Positions 1-5,649 of a DNA stretch of 8,981 nucleotides are shown piece by piece. Source of the stretch: Clostridia bacterium (lineage in GTDB: Bacteria; Bacillota_A; Clostridia; Oscillospirales; CAG-272); NCBI GenBank assembly GCA_017652965.1, contig JAGBZZ010000090.1:1-8981 (forward strand), given 5' to 3'. Numbering within the stretch: the first letter of the stretch is position 1; each line of letters starts with the position of its first letter. Below the pieces are notes generated by a model. It worked only from the letters and a program-made list of their open reading frames with translations, was not told the origin of the DNA and made no database searches. The position numbers were made by a program, and so were the translations under genes.

Positions 1-378
1 CAAGGAGAGCGGAAGTCCAAAGGGAAGGGCAAAAAGATAACAAATTGCGCACTGCAAAACGGCAAGCGGTAGGATCGGCAGGGTATAGCCGAGGATAAAG
101 TCGGCGGCGGTCAGCGGGGTAGTGTACAGCCGCTCCAAAAGGGCGCTCCCTCTGTCTCTTGAAAGGACGGTAGCCGAAAACAGCGTCATAAACGAAAGCC
201 CGAACACCGTGATCCCGGGGGTAAGATGCGCAATTTCAAAAAGCGGTACGGGGATATTGGCCTGGATGATGCTTAAAAGCAGGATCAGCACCAGCGGAAA
301 CCCCAGCCCAAAGGCCATGTTGAGGGGGTCACGCAGGATCTCCTTGGCGCCCCGCCTGGCAAGTGTCAGCATTTTCAC
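1..378 (-). CDS. ABC-2 type transporter permease, N-terminal part (runs off the window)
   Basis: Translating the minus strand gives an open frame of 126 codons with no stop before the window edge. It begins GTG-AAA-ATG, so it starts at GTG 378 or ATG 372. GTG 378 overlaps the stop of the ATPase gene by 4 nt (GTGA), which points to translational coupling. The protein has a short basic amphipathic N-terminus (LARRGAKEILRDP), a hydrophobic segment at about residues 20-36 (FGLGFPLVLILLLSII), a second around TVFGLSFMTLFSATVL, then a charged loop (SRDRGSALLERLYTTPLT). That loop before the next membrane segment is typical of ABC-2 (DrrB/NodJ-like) permeases. It would be the membrane partner of the upstream ATPase. 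The substrate cannot be told. The remaining transmembrane helices lie outside the window. Confidence 0.85.
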   Translation of the reverse strand, partial: MKMLTLARRGAKEILRDPLNMAFGLGFPLVLILLLSIIQANIPVPLFEIAHLTPGITVFGLSFMTLFSATVLSRDRGSALLERLYTTPLTAADFILGYTLPILPLAVLQCAICYLFALPFGLPLSL

Positions 379-1103
379 AGTGTATCCCCCCTTATGATCC
401 GCACAAAGGCGGCCTCAAATGACCCCTCCCCCGTGCGTGCCTTGATGGCCGCAGGGGTATCGCAAAGCAAAAGACGCCCGTCCTTCATGATGGCTACACG
501 GTCGCAAAGTGCCTCTGCCTCCTCCATGTAATGGGTCGTCAAGAGGATGGTGACCTGCCCCTTCAGCGTGCGTACAAGATCCCAAAGCTCGCTCCTTGCA
601 ATAACGTCCAGCCCAAGCGTCGGCTCGTCAAGGAAGAGGATCCTTGGCTCGCTGATCAGTGCCATGGCAATGCTCAGCCGTCGGCAAAAGCCGCCCGAAA
701 GCTTGGCGGCCTTCTTCTTGGCAACGCCGGATAGCCCAAGCAGGGACAAAAGCTCGTCGGTGCGTGCGCGGCACCGTGCCCTGTCAAAGCCGTGTACACC
801 GCACATCAGCTCAAGATTTTCCCGCACCGTAAGGCCGGGGGCGACCGCCGTCTCCTGCGGTGACACGGCAATCGACCTCTTGATGGCGGCGGCATCGGTA
901 AGAATGCTTTTCCCAAGGAGAAGGGCATCTCCCTCGGTTGGGGCTGTGAGGCAGGAAAGCATCCGCACGGTCGTGGTCTTTCCTGCTCCGTTGATACCGA
1001 GAAGGCCGAAAAGCTCCCCCTCCTCCACCGTCAGAGAAAGGGCATCCACGGCTACGGTGCCCCGATAGCGCTTGGTAAGCCCGATAGCCTCGATCGCCTT
1101 CAT
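375..1103 (-). CDS. ABC transporter ATP-binding protein (drug/lipid export type)
   Basis: This 242-residue protein has the full ABC ATPase motif set in order: Walker A GINGAGKTT (about 36-44), Q-loop at Gln83 (SPQE), signature LSGGF (135-139, with Phe where Gln is commonest), Walker B ILFLDEP (155-161), D-loop GLD (164-166) and switch His191 (TTHYMEEAE). The sequence most resembles CcmA/DrrA-type ATPases, which energise ABC-2 permeases that export drugs, lipids or polysaccharides. The start is well supported: AAGGAGG lies 7 nt upstream (1117-1111), inside the last codons of the tetR gene, and the ATG overlaps the tetR stop by 4 nt (ATGA). The stop overlaps the permease start in the same way. 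The operon order tetR-ATPase-permease suggests a regulated efflux system. The substrate is unknown. Confidence 0.95.
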   Translation of the reverse strand: MKAIEAIGLTKRYRGTVAVDALSLTVEEGELFGLLGINGAGKTTTVRMLSCLTAPTEGDALLLGKSILTDAAAIKRSIAVSPQETAVAPGLTVRENLELMCGVHGFDRARCRARTDELLSLLGLSGVAKKKAAKLSGGFCRRLSIAMALISEPRILFLDEPTLGLDVIARSELWDLVRTLKGQVTILLTTHYMEEAEALCDRVAIMKDGRLLLCDTPAAIKARTGEGSFEAAFVRIIRGDTL

Positions 1104-1663
1104 GCTTTTTCCTCCTTGTGCATTTTTCGCACCCCTTGATATACGTCGCTTACCATGCGGCTGACAAGCTCCTCGTCAAGGTCCAGAAAGTCGGTGGCCA
1201 GCATCGTGGCGATCCCATGCACGCACGCCCAGCATTCGAGGTGTATAAGCTCGGCCGTCCGGTGGCTGACACCGTTTGCTTGCATGATCATGCCGATAGA
1301 GGCCTCAAAGTCGGCGGTTGACTCCCGCGGCTTTCCCCCTCTGTCGCACATGAAAAGCAGCTTAAAAAGCTCCTTCTCCCTCTTGGCAAAGTGAACGTAA
1401 GCCATGCCAAAGGCCTTGTATTTCGGATATTGCCCGCTCTCCGCCTCCTCCTCCAAAAAGCCGAGATAGGTGGCATAGGCAGATCTTGTGACCTCCTCCT
1501 CCAGCTCCTCCATGGAAGAAAAGTTGGAAAAGATGGGCTGTGTGGAGCAGCCAAGCGCGGCGGCAATGGCGCGGGCACTGGGGGCGGATCCCTCTCCCGC
1601 GCGTACCAGGGCAAGCGCCGCCCCCAGAATGTCCTCTCTTGTGATCTTGGTTTTCGGTGGCAT
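1100..1663 (-). CDS. TetR/AcrR-family transcriptional regulator (WHG-like C-terminal domain)
   Basis: The protein has 187 residues from the start chosen here. The N-terminus (MPPKTKITREDILGAAL) and the helix-turn-helix at about residues 28-48 (SARAIAAALGCSTQPIFSNF) are typical TetR DNA-binding sequence. Near the C-terminus, WACVHGIATMLATDF resembles the WHG-type ligand/dimer domain found in many Firmicutes TetR proteins. The frame also allows an ATG 12 nt upstream at 1675, but that codon overlaps the only good ribosome site (GGAGG, 1673-1669). This site is 5 nt from ATG 1663, so 1663 is preferred. It is the first gene of the operon with the ABC ATPase and permease. It probably represses its own operon through the inverted repeat over the promoter, with release by a ligand that the pump would export (inference). 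Confidence 0.9.
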   Translation of the reverse strand: MPPKTKITREDILGAALALVRAGEGSAPSARAIAAALGCSTQPIFSNFSSMEELEEEVTRSAYATYLGFLEEEAESGQYPKYKAFGMAYVHFAKREKELFKLLFMCDRGGKPRESTADFEASIGMIMQANGVSHRTAELIHLECWACVHGIATMLATDFLDLDEELVSRMVSDVYQGVRKMHKEEKA

Positions 1664-1668
1664 CGCGT

Positions 1669-1673
1669 CCTCC
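1669..1673 (-). promoter_or_regulatory. Ribosome binding site deciding the tetR start
   Basis: GGAGG on the minus strand lies 5 nt before ATG 1663. The alternative in-frame ATG at 1675 is part of this motif (ATGGAGG) and has no purine-rich site of its own, so the shorter protein is the likely product. Confidence 0.75.
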
Positions 1674-1696
1674 ATAAAAAGCGTTTGTTATATATC

Positions 1697-1715
1697 ACGT
1701 GTTATTTTATCACGT
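1697..1715. promoter_or_regulatory. Putative TetR operator (19-bp inverted repeat)
   Basis: ACGTGTTATTTTATCACGT has 5-bp perfect arms (ACGTG/CACGT) around an AT-rich centre. It covers the -10 box and the expected transcription start of the tetR operon. The same stretch can be read as a direct repeat of TATCACGT (1693-1700 and 1708-1715). Size, symmetry and position fit an autorepression site for the adjacent TetR protein. Binding is inferred. Confidence 0.55.
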
Positions 1716-1732
1716 CTGGTGTCGTGTGTCAA
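1704..1732 (-). promoter_or_regulatory. Promoter of the tetR-ABC operon
   Basis: On the minus strand TTGACA (1732-1727) is followed by a 17-bp spacer and TAAAAT (1709-1704), a near-consensus sigma-A promoter. Transcription should start near 1697, giving a leader of roughly 35 nt before ATG 1663. Confidence 0.8.
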
Positions 1733-1742
1733 TAGGGAATCG

Positions 1743-1797
1743 AAAAAATAAAACAAGGACAGGGAAGAGGAAATCCTTCGTTGTCCTTGCTTTTTTT
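1743..1797. terminator. Bidirectional intrinsic terminator after birA
   Basis: CAAGGACA (1754-1761) pairs with TGTCCTTG (1782-1789). An inner GAAG/CTTC pairing (1764-1767 with 1776-1779) can extend the stem. On the minus strand, leaving birA, the stem is followed by TTTTATTTTTT. On the plus strand it is followed by seven T. It separates birA from the tetR promoter just downstream. Confidence 0.85.
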
Positions 1798-1837
1798 GCG
1801 ATATGTGGTTGCTTTTTTCGTTTTTGTTATGTATTGT

Positions 1838-2599
1838 TTACAAACGGATGCTGACCTCACCGGCGCGCAAAAGGATCTCTCCCTCCGCGGTGGCCAGGCG
1901 CAGGGCACCGTCGTCCTCAATGGCCGTGGCCACGCCTGTGACGGTGCGCCCGGCATCCTGCGCGGTGACGGTACGCCCTATCACGACCGAGCGGCGGCGG
2001 TATTCCTCCATAAAGCTGCCGTCCGTCACCTCGGAAAGATTGCGGTAAAAGCGGTCAAGGATGGCGGCGGCCAGTACCTCGCGGCTTGGCGGCACGGCAT
2101 GATCCCCGATGGCGGCGGCAATACCCGCAAGGCTTGGCGGTAGGGCACCCGGCAAAAGATTCACGCCGATCCCCACAATGCCAAAGGCAAGCTCGCCCGT
2201 CGGGGTAAAGCCGCCCTCAGTCAGGATCCCGGCAATCTTTCTATCGCCGATGCGCAGATCGTTGACCCACTTGATCCCCACCTGCACGGCGGCGGTTGCC
2301 TCAATGGCACGGGCGGCGGCAACCGCCGCATACGGGGTCATGCGCCCAAGAGAGGCCGCAGGGATCGGCATGCGCACCAGCATGCTCATATAAAGCCCTG
2401 CCTCAGGGGGGGAGGCAAATTCGCGCCCCAGCCGCCCCCGCCCCGCCGTTTGTGCCTCGGCAATCACGGCCGTGCCGTGGGGGGCACCCGCCTCGGCCAT
2501 CTCGCGCAGGGTCAGGTTTGTGGAGGCCAGCAACGGGAAAACGTGAATGCTGTGTGGGGTGCTTTGGGAAAGGAGGGGGAGAATGTCGGCTTCTTTCAT
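1838..2599 (-). CDS. birA: Biotin--[acetyl-CoA-carboxylase] ligase, monofunctional
   Basis: This 253-residue cytoplasmic enzyme makes biotinyl-5'-AMP and transfers biotin to the lysine of biotin carrier proteins such as the acetyl-CoA carboxylase subunit. Family motifs in order: STN (26-28), the adenylate-binding loop GRGRLGR (53-59), KWVND (110-114), KIAGIL with the expected biotinyl-adenylate lysine at 121, and GIGVN (143-147). Residues from about 205 form the small SH3-like C-terminal domain (GRTVTAQDAGRTVTGVATAIEDDGAL). There is no N-terminal winged helix, so this is the class without DNA-binding repressor function and is shorter than the roughly 320-residue BirA repressors. The second motif has Val where KWPND is usual. 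The ATG at 2599 has GAGAGG about 5 nt upstream. The gene is monocistronic, with its own promoter and terminator. Confidence 0.95.
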   Translation of the reverse strand: MKEADILPLLSQSTPHSIHVFPLLASTNLTLREMAEAGAPHGTAVIAEAQTAGRGRLGREFASPPEAGLYMSMLVRMPIPAASLGRMTPYAAVAAARAIEATAAVQVGIKWVNDLRIGDRKIAGILTEGGFTPTGELAFGIVGIGVNLLPGALPPSLAGIAAAIGDHAVPPSREVLAAAILDRFYRNLSEVTDGSFMEEYRRRSVVIGRTVTAQDAGRTVTGVATAIEDDGALRLATAEGEILLRAGEVSIRL

Positions 2600-2635
2600 G
2601 GCTACCTCTCGGCTTTTTGTTGCTTTTTCCTTTTT

Positions 2636-2664
2636 ATTATATCACGCGTGCGCGCGCTTGTAAA
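2636..2664 (-). promoter_or_regulatory. birA promoter
   Basis: On the minus strand TTTACA (2664-2659), a 17-bp spacer and a perfect TATAAT (2641-2636). The spacer is an unusual alternating purine/pyrimidine run (plus strand 2643-2657). The transcription start is expected near 2629, about 30 nt before the ATG. Confidence 0.8.
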
Positions 2665-2696
2665 GATACCGCGGGAAGGAAAGCGGCAAGCGCTAG

Positions 2697-2714
2697 GATT
2701 TTTTTGAAAAAATC
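2697..2714. promoter_or_regulatory. Perfect AT-rich palindrome upstream of the Asp-box gene promoter
   Basis: GATTTTTTTGAAAAAATC has 8-bp perfect arms and a 2-bp centre. It ends 9 bp before the -35 box of the plus-strand gene and is centred about 53 bp upstream of the expected start site. That position suits an activator or a bent-DNA element. No T-tract or GC stem makes it a terminator. Function is inferred. Confidence 0.4.
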
Positions 2715-2723
2715 GACTTTCTA

Positions 2724-2752
2724 TTGCAAAAAGCCTCCCTTCCTGCTATACT
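2724..2752 (+). promoter_or_regulatory. Promoter of the Asp-box (sialidase-like) gene
   Basis: TTGCAA (2724-2729), 17-bp spacer, TATACT (2747-2752). TG one base before the -10 box makes an extended -10 (TGCTATACT). The start is expected near 2759, giving a leader of about 35 nt. Confidence 0.75.
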
Positions 2753-2793
2753 GAGGGTGATCGCTTCGGGCCCTGCCCGCCAAGGAGGAGAAT

Positions 2794-3858
2794 ATGAAAA
2801 AGATCGGCAAAGAGGTCTGCTTTCTGGCCGCAGAGGGGGATAACTCCCGCAATGGAGAGGGGGCCTTCCTCACCCTTCGCGACGGCTCGATCCTTAAGAT
2901 CTATACCGCCTACGTAAGCCGCGATTGGCATGACCATGCCACAAGTGTGCTTGCGGGGATGGTCTCGCATGATGGGGGAGAAAGCTTTTCTGCCACCGGC
3001 GTTGCACTCGCCCCCGCACCGCACGCCGCCAATGTGATGAGCGTGTCGCTTCTCCGTATGCAAAACGGGGATATCGGCCTTTTCTACCTTCAAAAAATCA
3101 AGAAAGGCGATACCGTGCTTGACGAGTACCTCCTCCGCCGCTCGCAGGATGAGGGGAAAAGCTGGGGTGAGCCTACCGTCTGCATCCCGCCCACGGGCTA
3201 TGTCGTAGTCAACAATGACCGCGTTGTCCGCCGCGCTGACGGGCGTATCCTTATCCCGTTTGCCCATCACGGCATGGGGGGATCCCCCGGGGAGGTCGCC
3301 GTCCTTTTCTCGGATGATGACGGCGTGACCTGGCAGGAATCCAACCGCCTTTGCCCGCCCTACTCGCACGATAAGGCAGGCCTGCAGGAGCCCGGCATTC
3401 TCGAGTTTCCGGATGGCCGCCTCTGGCTTTGGATGCGGACAGAGCTCGGCTTCCAGTTTGAGGCCTTTTCGGAGGACGGTGGCCGCACCTTCTCGGGTCT
3501 TCGCCCCAACCTCTTCTTTACCTCGCCCTGCGCCCCCATGCAGGTAAAGTCGGTGGGGAAGTATACCGTTGCCATCTTTAACCCGGTCGCCTTCAGCCGC
3601 CCCTTGGCCAACGAGGGGGTCTACTGGCACAGCTGGTGGGGCAGGACGCCCCTTGTGTGCGCAGTCAGTGATGACGGCGGCGCAAGCTTTGCGCGGTGCT
3701 ATTATATCGAGGATGACCCGCGGGAAAACTACTGCTATCCCGCTATCCTGCCAAGAGAGGACGGCTTCCTTCTCGGCTATTACCACTCCAACGGCTCGCC
3801 GGTCTGCCTCAATAGCCTGAAGATCGTTAAGATCGACCTTGACGAGATCGCCGAATAA
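2794..3858 (+). CDS. Asp-box beta-propeller protein, sialidase superfamily (putative cytoplasmic glycosidase)
   Basis: This 354-residue protein carries five Asp-box repeats (S-x-D-x-G-x-S/T-W/F) spaced like the blades of a sialidase propeller: SHDGGESF (58-65), SQDEGKSW (117-124), SDDDGVTW (173-180), SEDGGRTF (226-233) and SDDGGASF (292-299). Other sialidase-like sequence includes LQEPGILEFPDGRLWLWMRT (197-216) and YCYPAIL near the C-terminus. There is no signal peptide or membrane segment, so it should act inside the cell. The usual N-terminal RIP motif of GH33 sialidases is absent; the matching region reads RNGEGAFLTLRDGSIL (19-34). Databases would probably label it exo-alpha-sialidase, but the real substrate may be another acidic sugar or an imported oligosaccharide. 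AAGGAGG lies 5 nt before the ATG. It is a single-gene unit, divergent from birA and convergent with the next gene. Confidence 0.85.
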   Translation: MKKIGKEVCFLAAEGDNSRNGEGAFLTLRDGSILKIYTAYVSRDWHDHATSVLAGMVSHDGGESFSATGVALAPAPHAANVMSVSLLRMQNGDIGLFYLQKIKKGDTVLDEYLLRRSQDEGKSWGEPTVCIPPTGYVVVNNDRVVRRADGRILIPFAHHGMGGSPGEVAVLFSDDDGVTWQESNRLCPPYSHDKAGLQEPGILEFPDGRLWLWMRTELGFQFEAFSEDGGRTFSGLRPNLFFTSPCAPMQVKSVGKYTVAIFNPVAFSRPLANEGVYWHSWWGRTPLVCAVSDDGGASFARCYYIEDDPRENYCYPAILPREDGFLLGYYHSNGSPVCLNSLKIVKIDLDEIAE

Positions 3859-3862
3859 AACA

Positions 3863-3893
3863 AAAAGGGTACGTGCCCGGCACGTACCCTTTT
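3863..3893. terminator. Bidirectional terminator shared by two convergent genes
   Basis: A perfect 14-bp stem (3863-3876 with 3880-3893) with a CCG loop has AAAA/TTTT at its base. It sits 4 bp after the stop of the plus-strand Asp-box gene and 6 bp after the stop of the minus-strand gene. A T-rich run follows on the minus strand (TTTTTGTTTTATT), and TTTT ends the stem on the plus strand. Confidence 0.9.
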
Positions 3894-3899
3894 GCTGTC

Positions 3900-5507
3900 T
3901 TAGAAGGAAATAAAGGCAAAGCTCCCCGCCGGCACTGTCAGACGGTAGACGTCACCGTCCTTCGAAAGTGTGGCGTCCCCCTCAAGCAGGGTAGGGGTGC
4001 CGCCATCCCGGAGGGTGACGCTAACCGTTTTCTCTGCCTCGGGCAGGGTGTACTCGCCGTCGGCCACCGTGCGGATCACGCCGTCGTGGTTAAAGACGGT
4101 CAGATAGTATCCGCCGCCCTTGCGGTGGTTGAGCATCCAGTGAAGCCCCCCATCCACGTAGGCGGGCAGTATACGGCGCAAAAGCGCAGGCACGTCCCCG
4201 ATCTCGCAAAGGTTCGAAAAGTGCGCCGAAAGGTCAGAGCCGTAGGTAAGGTCAATGAGGTAATCGTATTTCTTAAGCATCCCGTCATCCCTGTTCAAAA
4301 GGTCGATGACGTCGGGCATATCCATATTTTTCAGACTGTTGCGCTCGCTTCCTATCATCGGATATGCCTTGGCGAAAAGCTCCGAAACACCGCGCTTGAT
4401 ATCGGCAAGCCGCTCGCTTTTGCTTTCGTAGCTGAAGATCTTATAGGGTTCATTCCAATCCTCAAGGACGGCAAGCTCCTTTGGCAGGACGGCGGCAATG
4501 GGGGTAACCTTGTCACCCACGTCCGCATATTTTTCGGTAAAGTGAAGGAAGTCCCGCTTGACCTCGCCATAGGGCGAAAGGGCATAGTCTGTCCCCTCAA
4601 GGAAGGTGTTGTAAAGCCCCCACTCCTCCGAGATAAAGGCGGCACCGCTGAGAAAGGCGTAGAGGAAGATGCGGCGCTGGAGCGAGCGGGAGTTACCGCC
4701 GTTCGGCCCGTACGGGCGCCACGGGAAATCGGCATTCCCGATGTTCCACTCGTTCTTTGCCCCGAAGTAGGAGCAGACAGAGAAGGGGCGGCTTCCCCAC
4801 GGCTCGTAATAGATCCCAAAGCTTTTGCCCTCGCGGCGGGTCATACCGCGGGCATAACAGACCTGTATGCGGGTGTCGGCAGGGGAGGCACCCACCTCGG
4901 GCATCAGCCGCTTGGCACCGCACTGCATCTCAAACTGGTAAGCAAGGAAGGCGCTGTCACAGGGGATCAGCTCGCCTATCTTTTGCCGCTTTTTGTAGAT
5001 GGCGGTCATATTGCGGTAAAACTGCTCGGGGGTAAGAGGCTTCCCCGCCGCCGTGATCTCCTCAAGCGTCATGCACTCCAGAAAGAGGTTCTTGTAGGGA
5101 AACTTTTCGCGGATGGTATGCTCAATGCGCTCGCCCGTCCATTCCTCGGCTGTGAGGGCGCAAAGCTTATGGTTGGCATCGCTTCTGTAATTGGAGAGCC
5201 ACTCGTGCATCTGAAAGCCGTAGAAATTATCGCCCAGCATACGGCGGTATTCGTCAAGGAGGTCGGGGTCATAGACGTATTTGTCGATGTAGCACCCGCC
5301 CTGCAGGCGGTCGATATAAAAGGGGCACCGCCTCTCACGGAGGATCTCGTAAAGGCGACCGCCCTTTTTGGCGAGATTATTGAACTTCAGCTCCTCGGGA
5401 AGGTCGATGCTTTGCTGAAAGCGGATGCCGTCACCGTCTCTGACAAGCCCCGTGCGGAGCATGGCATCCCAGGTGTCGGGAGAATAGCCGTGAAAGAATA
5501 CAAGCAT
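3900..5507 (-). CDS. Uncharacterised protein, putative TIM-barrel glycoside hydrolase
   Basis: This 535-residue soluble protein has no signal peptide, and I cannot place it in a named family. Its pattern suggests a clan-A-like (beta/alpha)8 barrel. Short hydrophobic strands end in acidic or aromatic residues: FFHGYS (4-9), PFYIDR (62-67), FYGFQMHEW (95-103), NLFLE (140-144), YYEPWG (233-238) and AFISEEWG (290-297). Glu102, Glu235 and Glu294/295 are the natural candidates for acid/base and nucleophile. The last 85 or so residues look like a beta-sandwich, as in GH42 or related enzymes (GGGYYLTVFNHDG, then a Val/Thr-rich tail). The ATG at 5507 follows GAAAGGAG with a 7-nt gap. The gene has its own promoter and lies between the Asp-box gene and the GH4 alpha-galactosidase, so sugar metabolism is likely. 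The hydrolase role is inference from motif style and context. Confidence 0.6.
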   Translation of the reverse strand: MLVFFHGYSPDTWDAMLRTGLVRDGDGIRFQQSIDLPEELKFNNLAKKGGRLYEILRERRCPFYIDRLQGGCYIDKYVYDPDLLDEYRRMLGDNFYGFQMHEWLSNYRSDANHKLCALTAEEWTGERIEHTIREKFPYKNLFLECMTLEEITAAGKPLTPEQFYRNMTAIYKKRQKIGELIPCDSAFLAYQFEMQCGAKRLMPEVGASPADTRIQVCYARGMTRREGKSFGIYYEPWGSRPFSVCSYFGAKNEWNIGNADFPWRPYGPNGGNSRSLQRRIFLYAFLSGAAFISEEWGLYNTFLEGTDYALSPYGEVKRDFLHFTEKYADVGDKVTPIAAVLPKELAVLEDWNEPYKIFSYESKSERLADIKRGVSELFAKAYPMIGSERNSLKNMDMPDVIDLLNRDDGMLKKYDYLIDLTYGSDLSAHFSNLCEIGDVPALLRRILPAYVDGGLHWMLNHRKGGGYYLTVFNHDGVIRTVADGEYTLPEAEKTVSVTLRDGGTPTLLEGDATLSKDGDVYRLTVPAGSFAFISF

Positions 5508-5539
5508 GGTGTAGCTCCTTTCTTCTGTTCCTTACCGCC

Positions 5540-5568
5540 ATTATAGCACGGCGGGGGAAGAAAAACAA
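5540..5568 (-). promoter_or_regulatory. Promoter of the putative glycoside hydrolase gene
   Basis: On the minus strand TTGTTT (5568-5563), 17-bp spacer, perfect TATAAT (5545-5540) with an extended TG (TGCTATAAT). Expected start near 5533, about 25 nt before the ATG. Confidence 0.75.
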
Positions 5569-5593
5569 TGCACAATCGTCTCCGGCTTTCAGG

Positions 5594-5644
5594 AAAAAAG
5601 AGCAAACACGCAAAGGGGATGCCCCTTGGTGCTTGCTCTTTTTA
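5594..5644 (-). terminator. Intrinsic terminator of the GH4 gene
   Basis: A long hairpin pairs 5595-5609 with 5629-5643 (AAAAAGAGCAAxCAC, one A·C mismatch). An inner GGGG/CCCC stem (5615-5618 with 5622-5625) caps it. On the minus strand it comes 6 nt after the GH4 stop and ends in TTTTTT, isolating this gene from the promoter of the next minus-strand gene. The A/T flanks would also allow function on the plus strand. Confidence 0.85.
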
Positions 5645-5649
5645 ATTAT

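Noticed and set aside
547..1068. A 173-codon plus-strand frame opposite the ABC ATPase
   Set aside because: It is Ser/Arg-rich out-of-frame translation of a complete ABC ATPase with all motifs.
1664..1675. Longer TetR start at ATG 1675
   Set aside because: That ATG overlaps the GGAGG ribosome site that serves ATG 1663, and it has no site of its own.
2680..2760. CcpA-type catabolite (cre) site upstream of the sugar genes
   Set aside because: I compared the intergenic regions of the three enzyme genes with the cre consensus and found no convincing match.
2746..3786. A 346-codon minus-strand frame opposite the Asp-box gene
   Set aside because: It is again in register with the real gene, which carries five Asp boxes, a promoter and a ribosome site; the antisense product resembles nothing.
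3873..5546. A 557-codon open frame on the plus strand, antisense to the whole putative glycoside hydrolase gene
   Set aside because: It lies in exact codon register opposite the real gene and is open because that gene avoids TTA, CTA and TCA codons. It has no family resemblance, and the minus-strand gene has a promoter, ribosome site and protein-like sequence.
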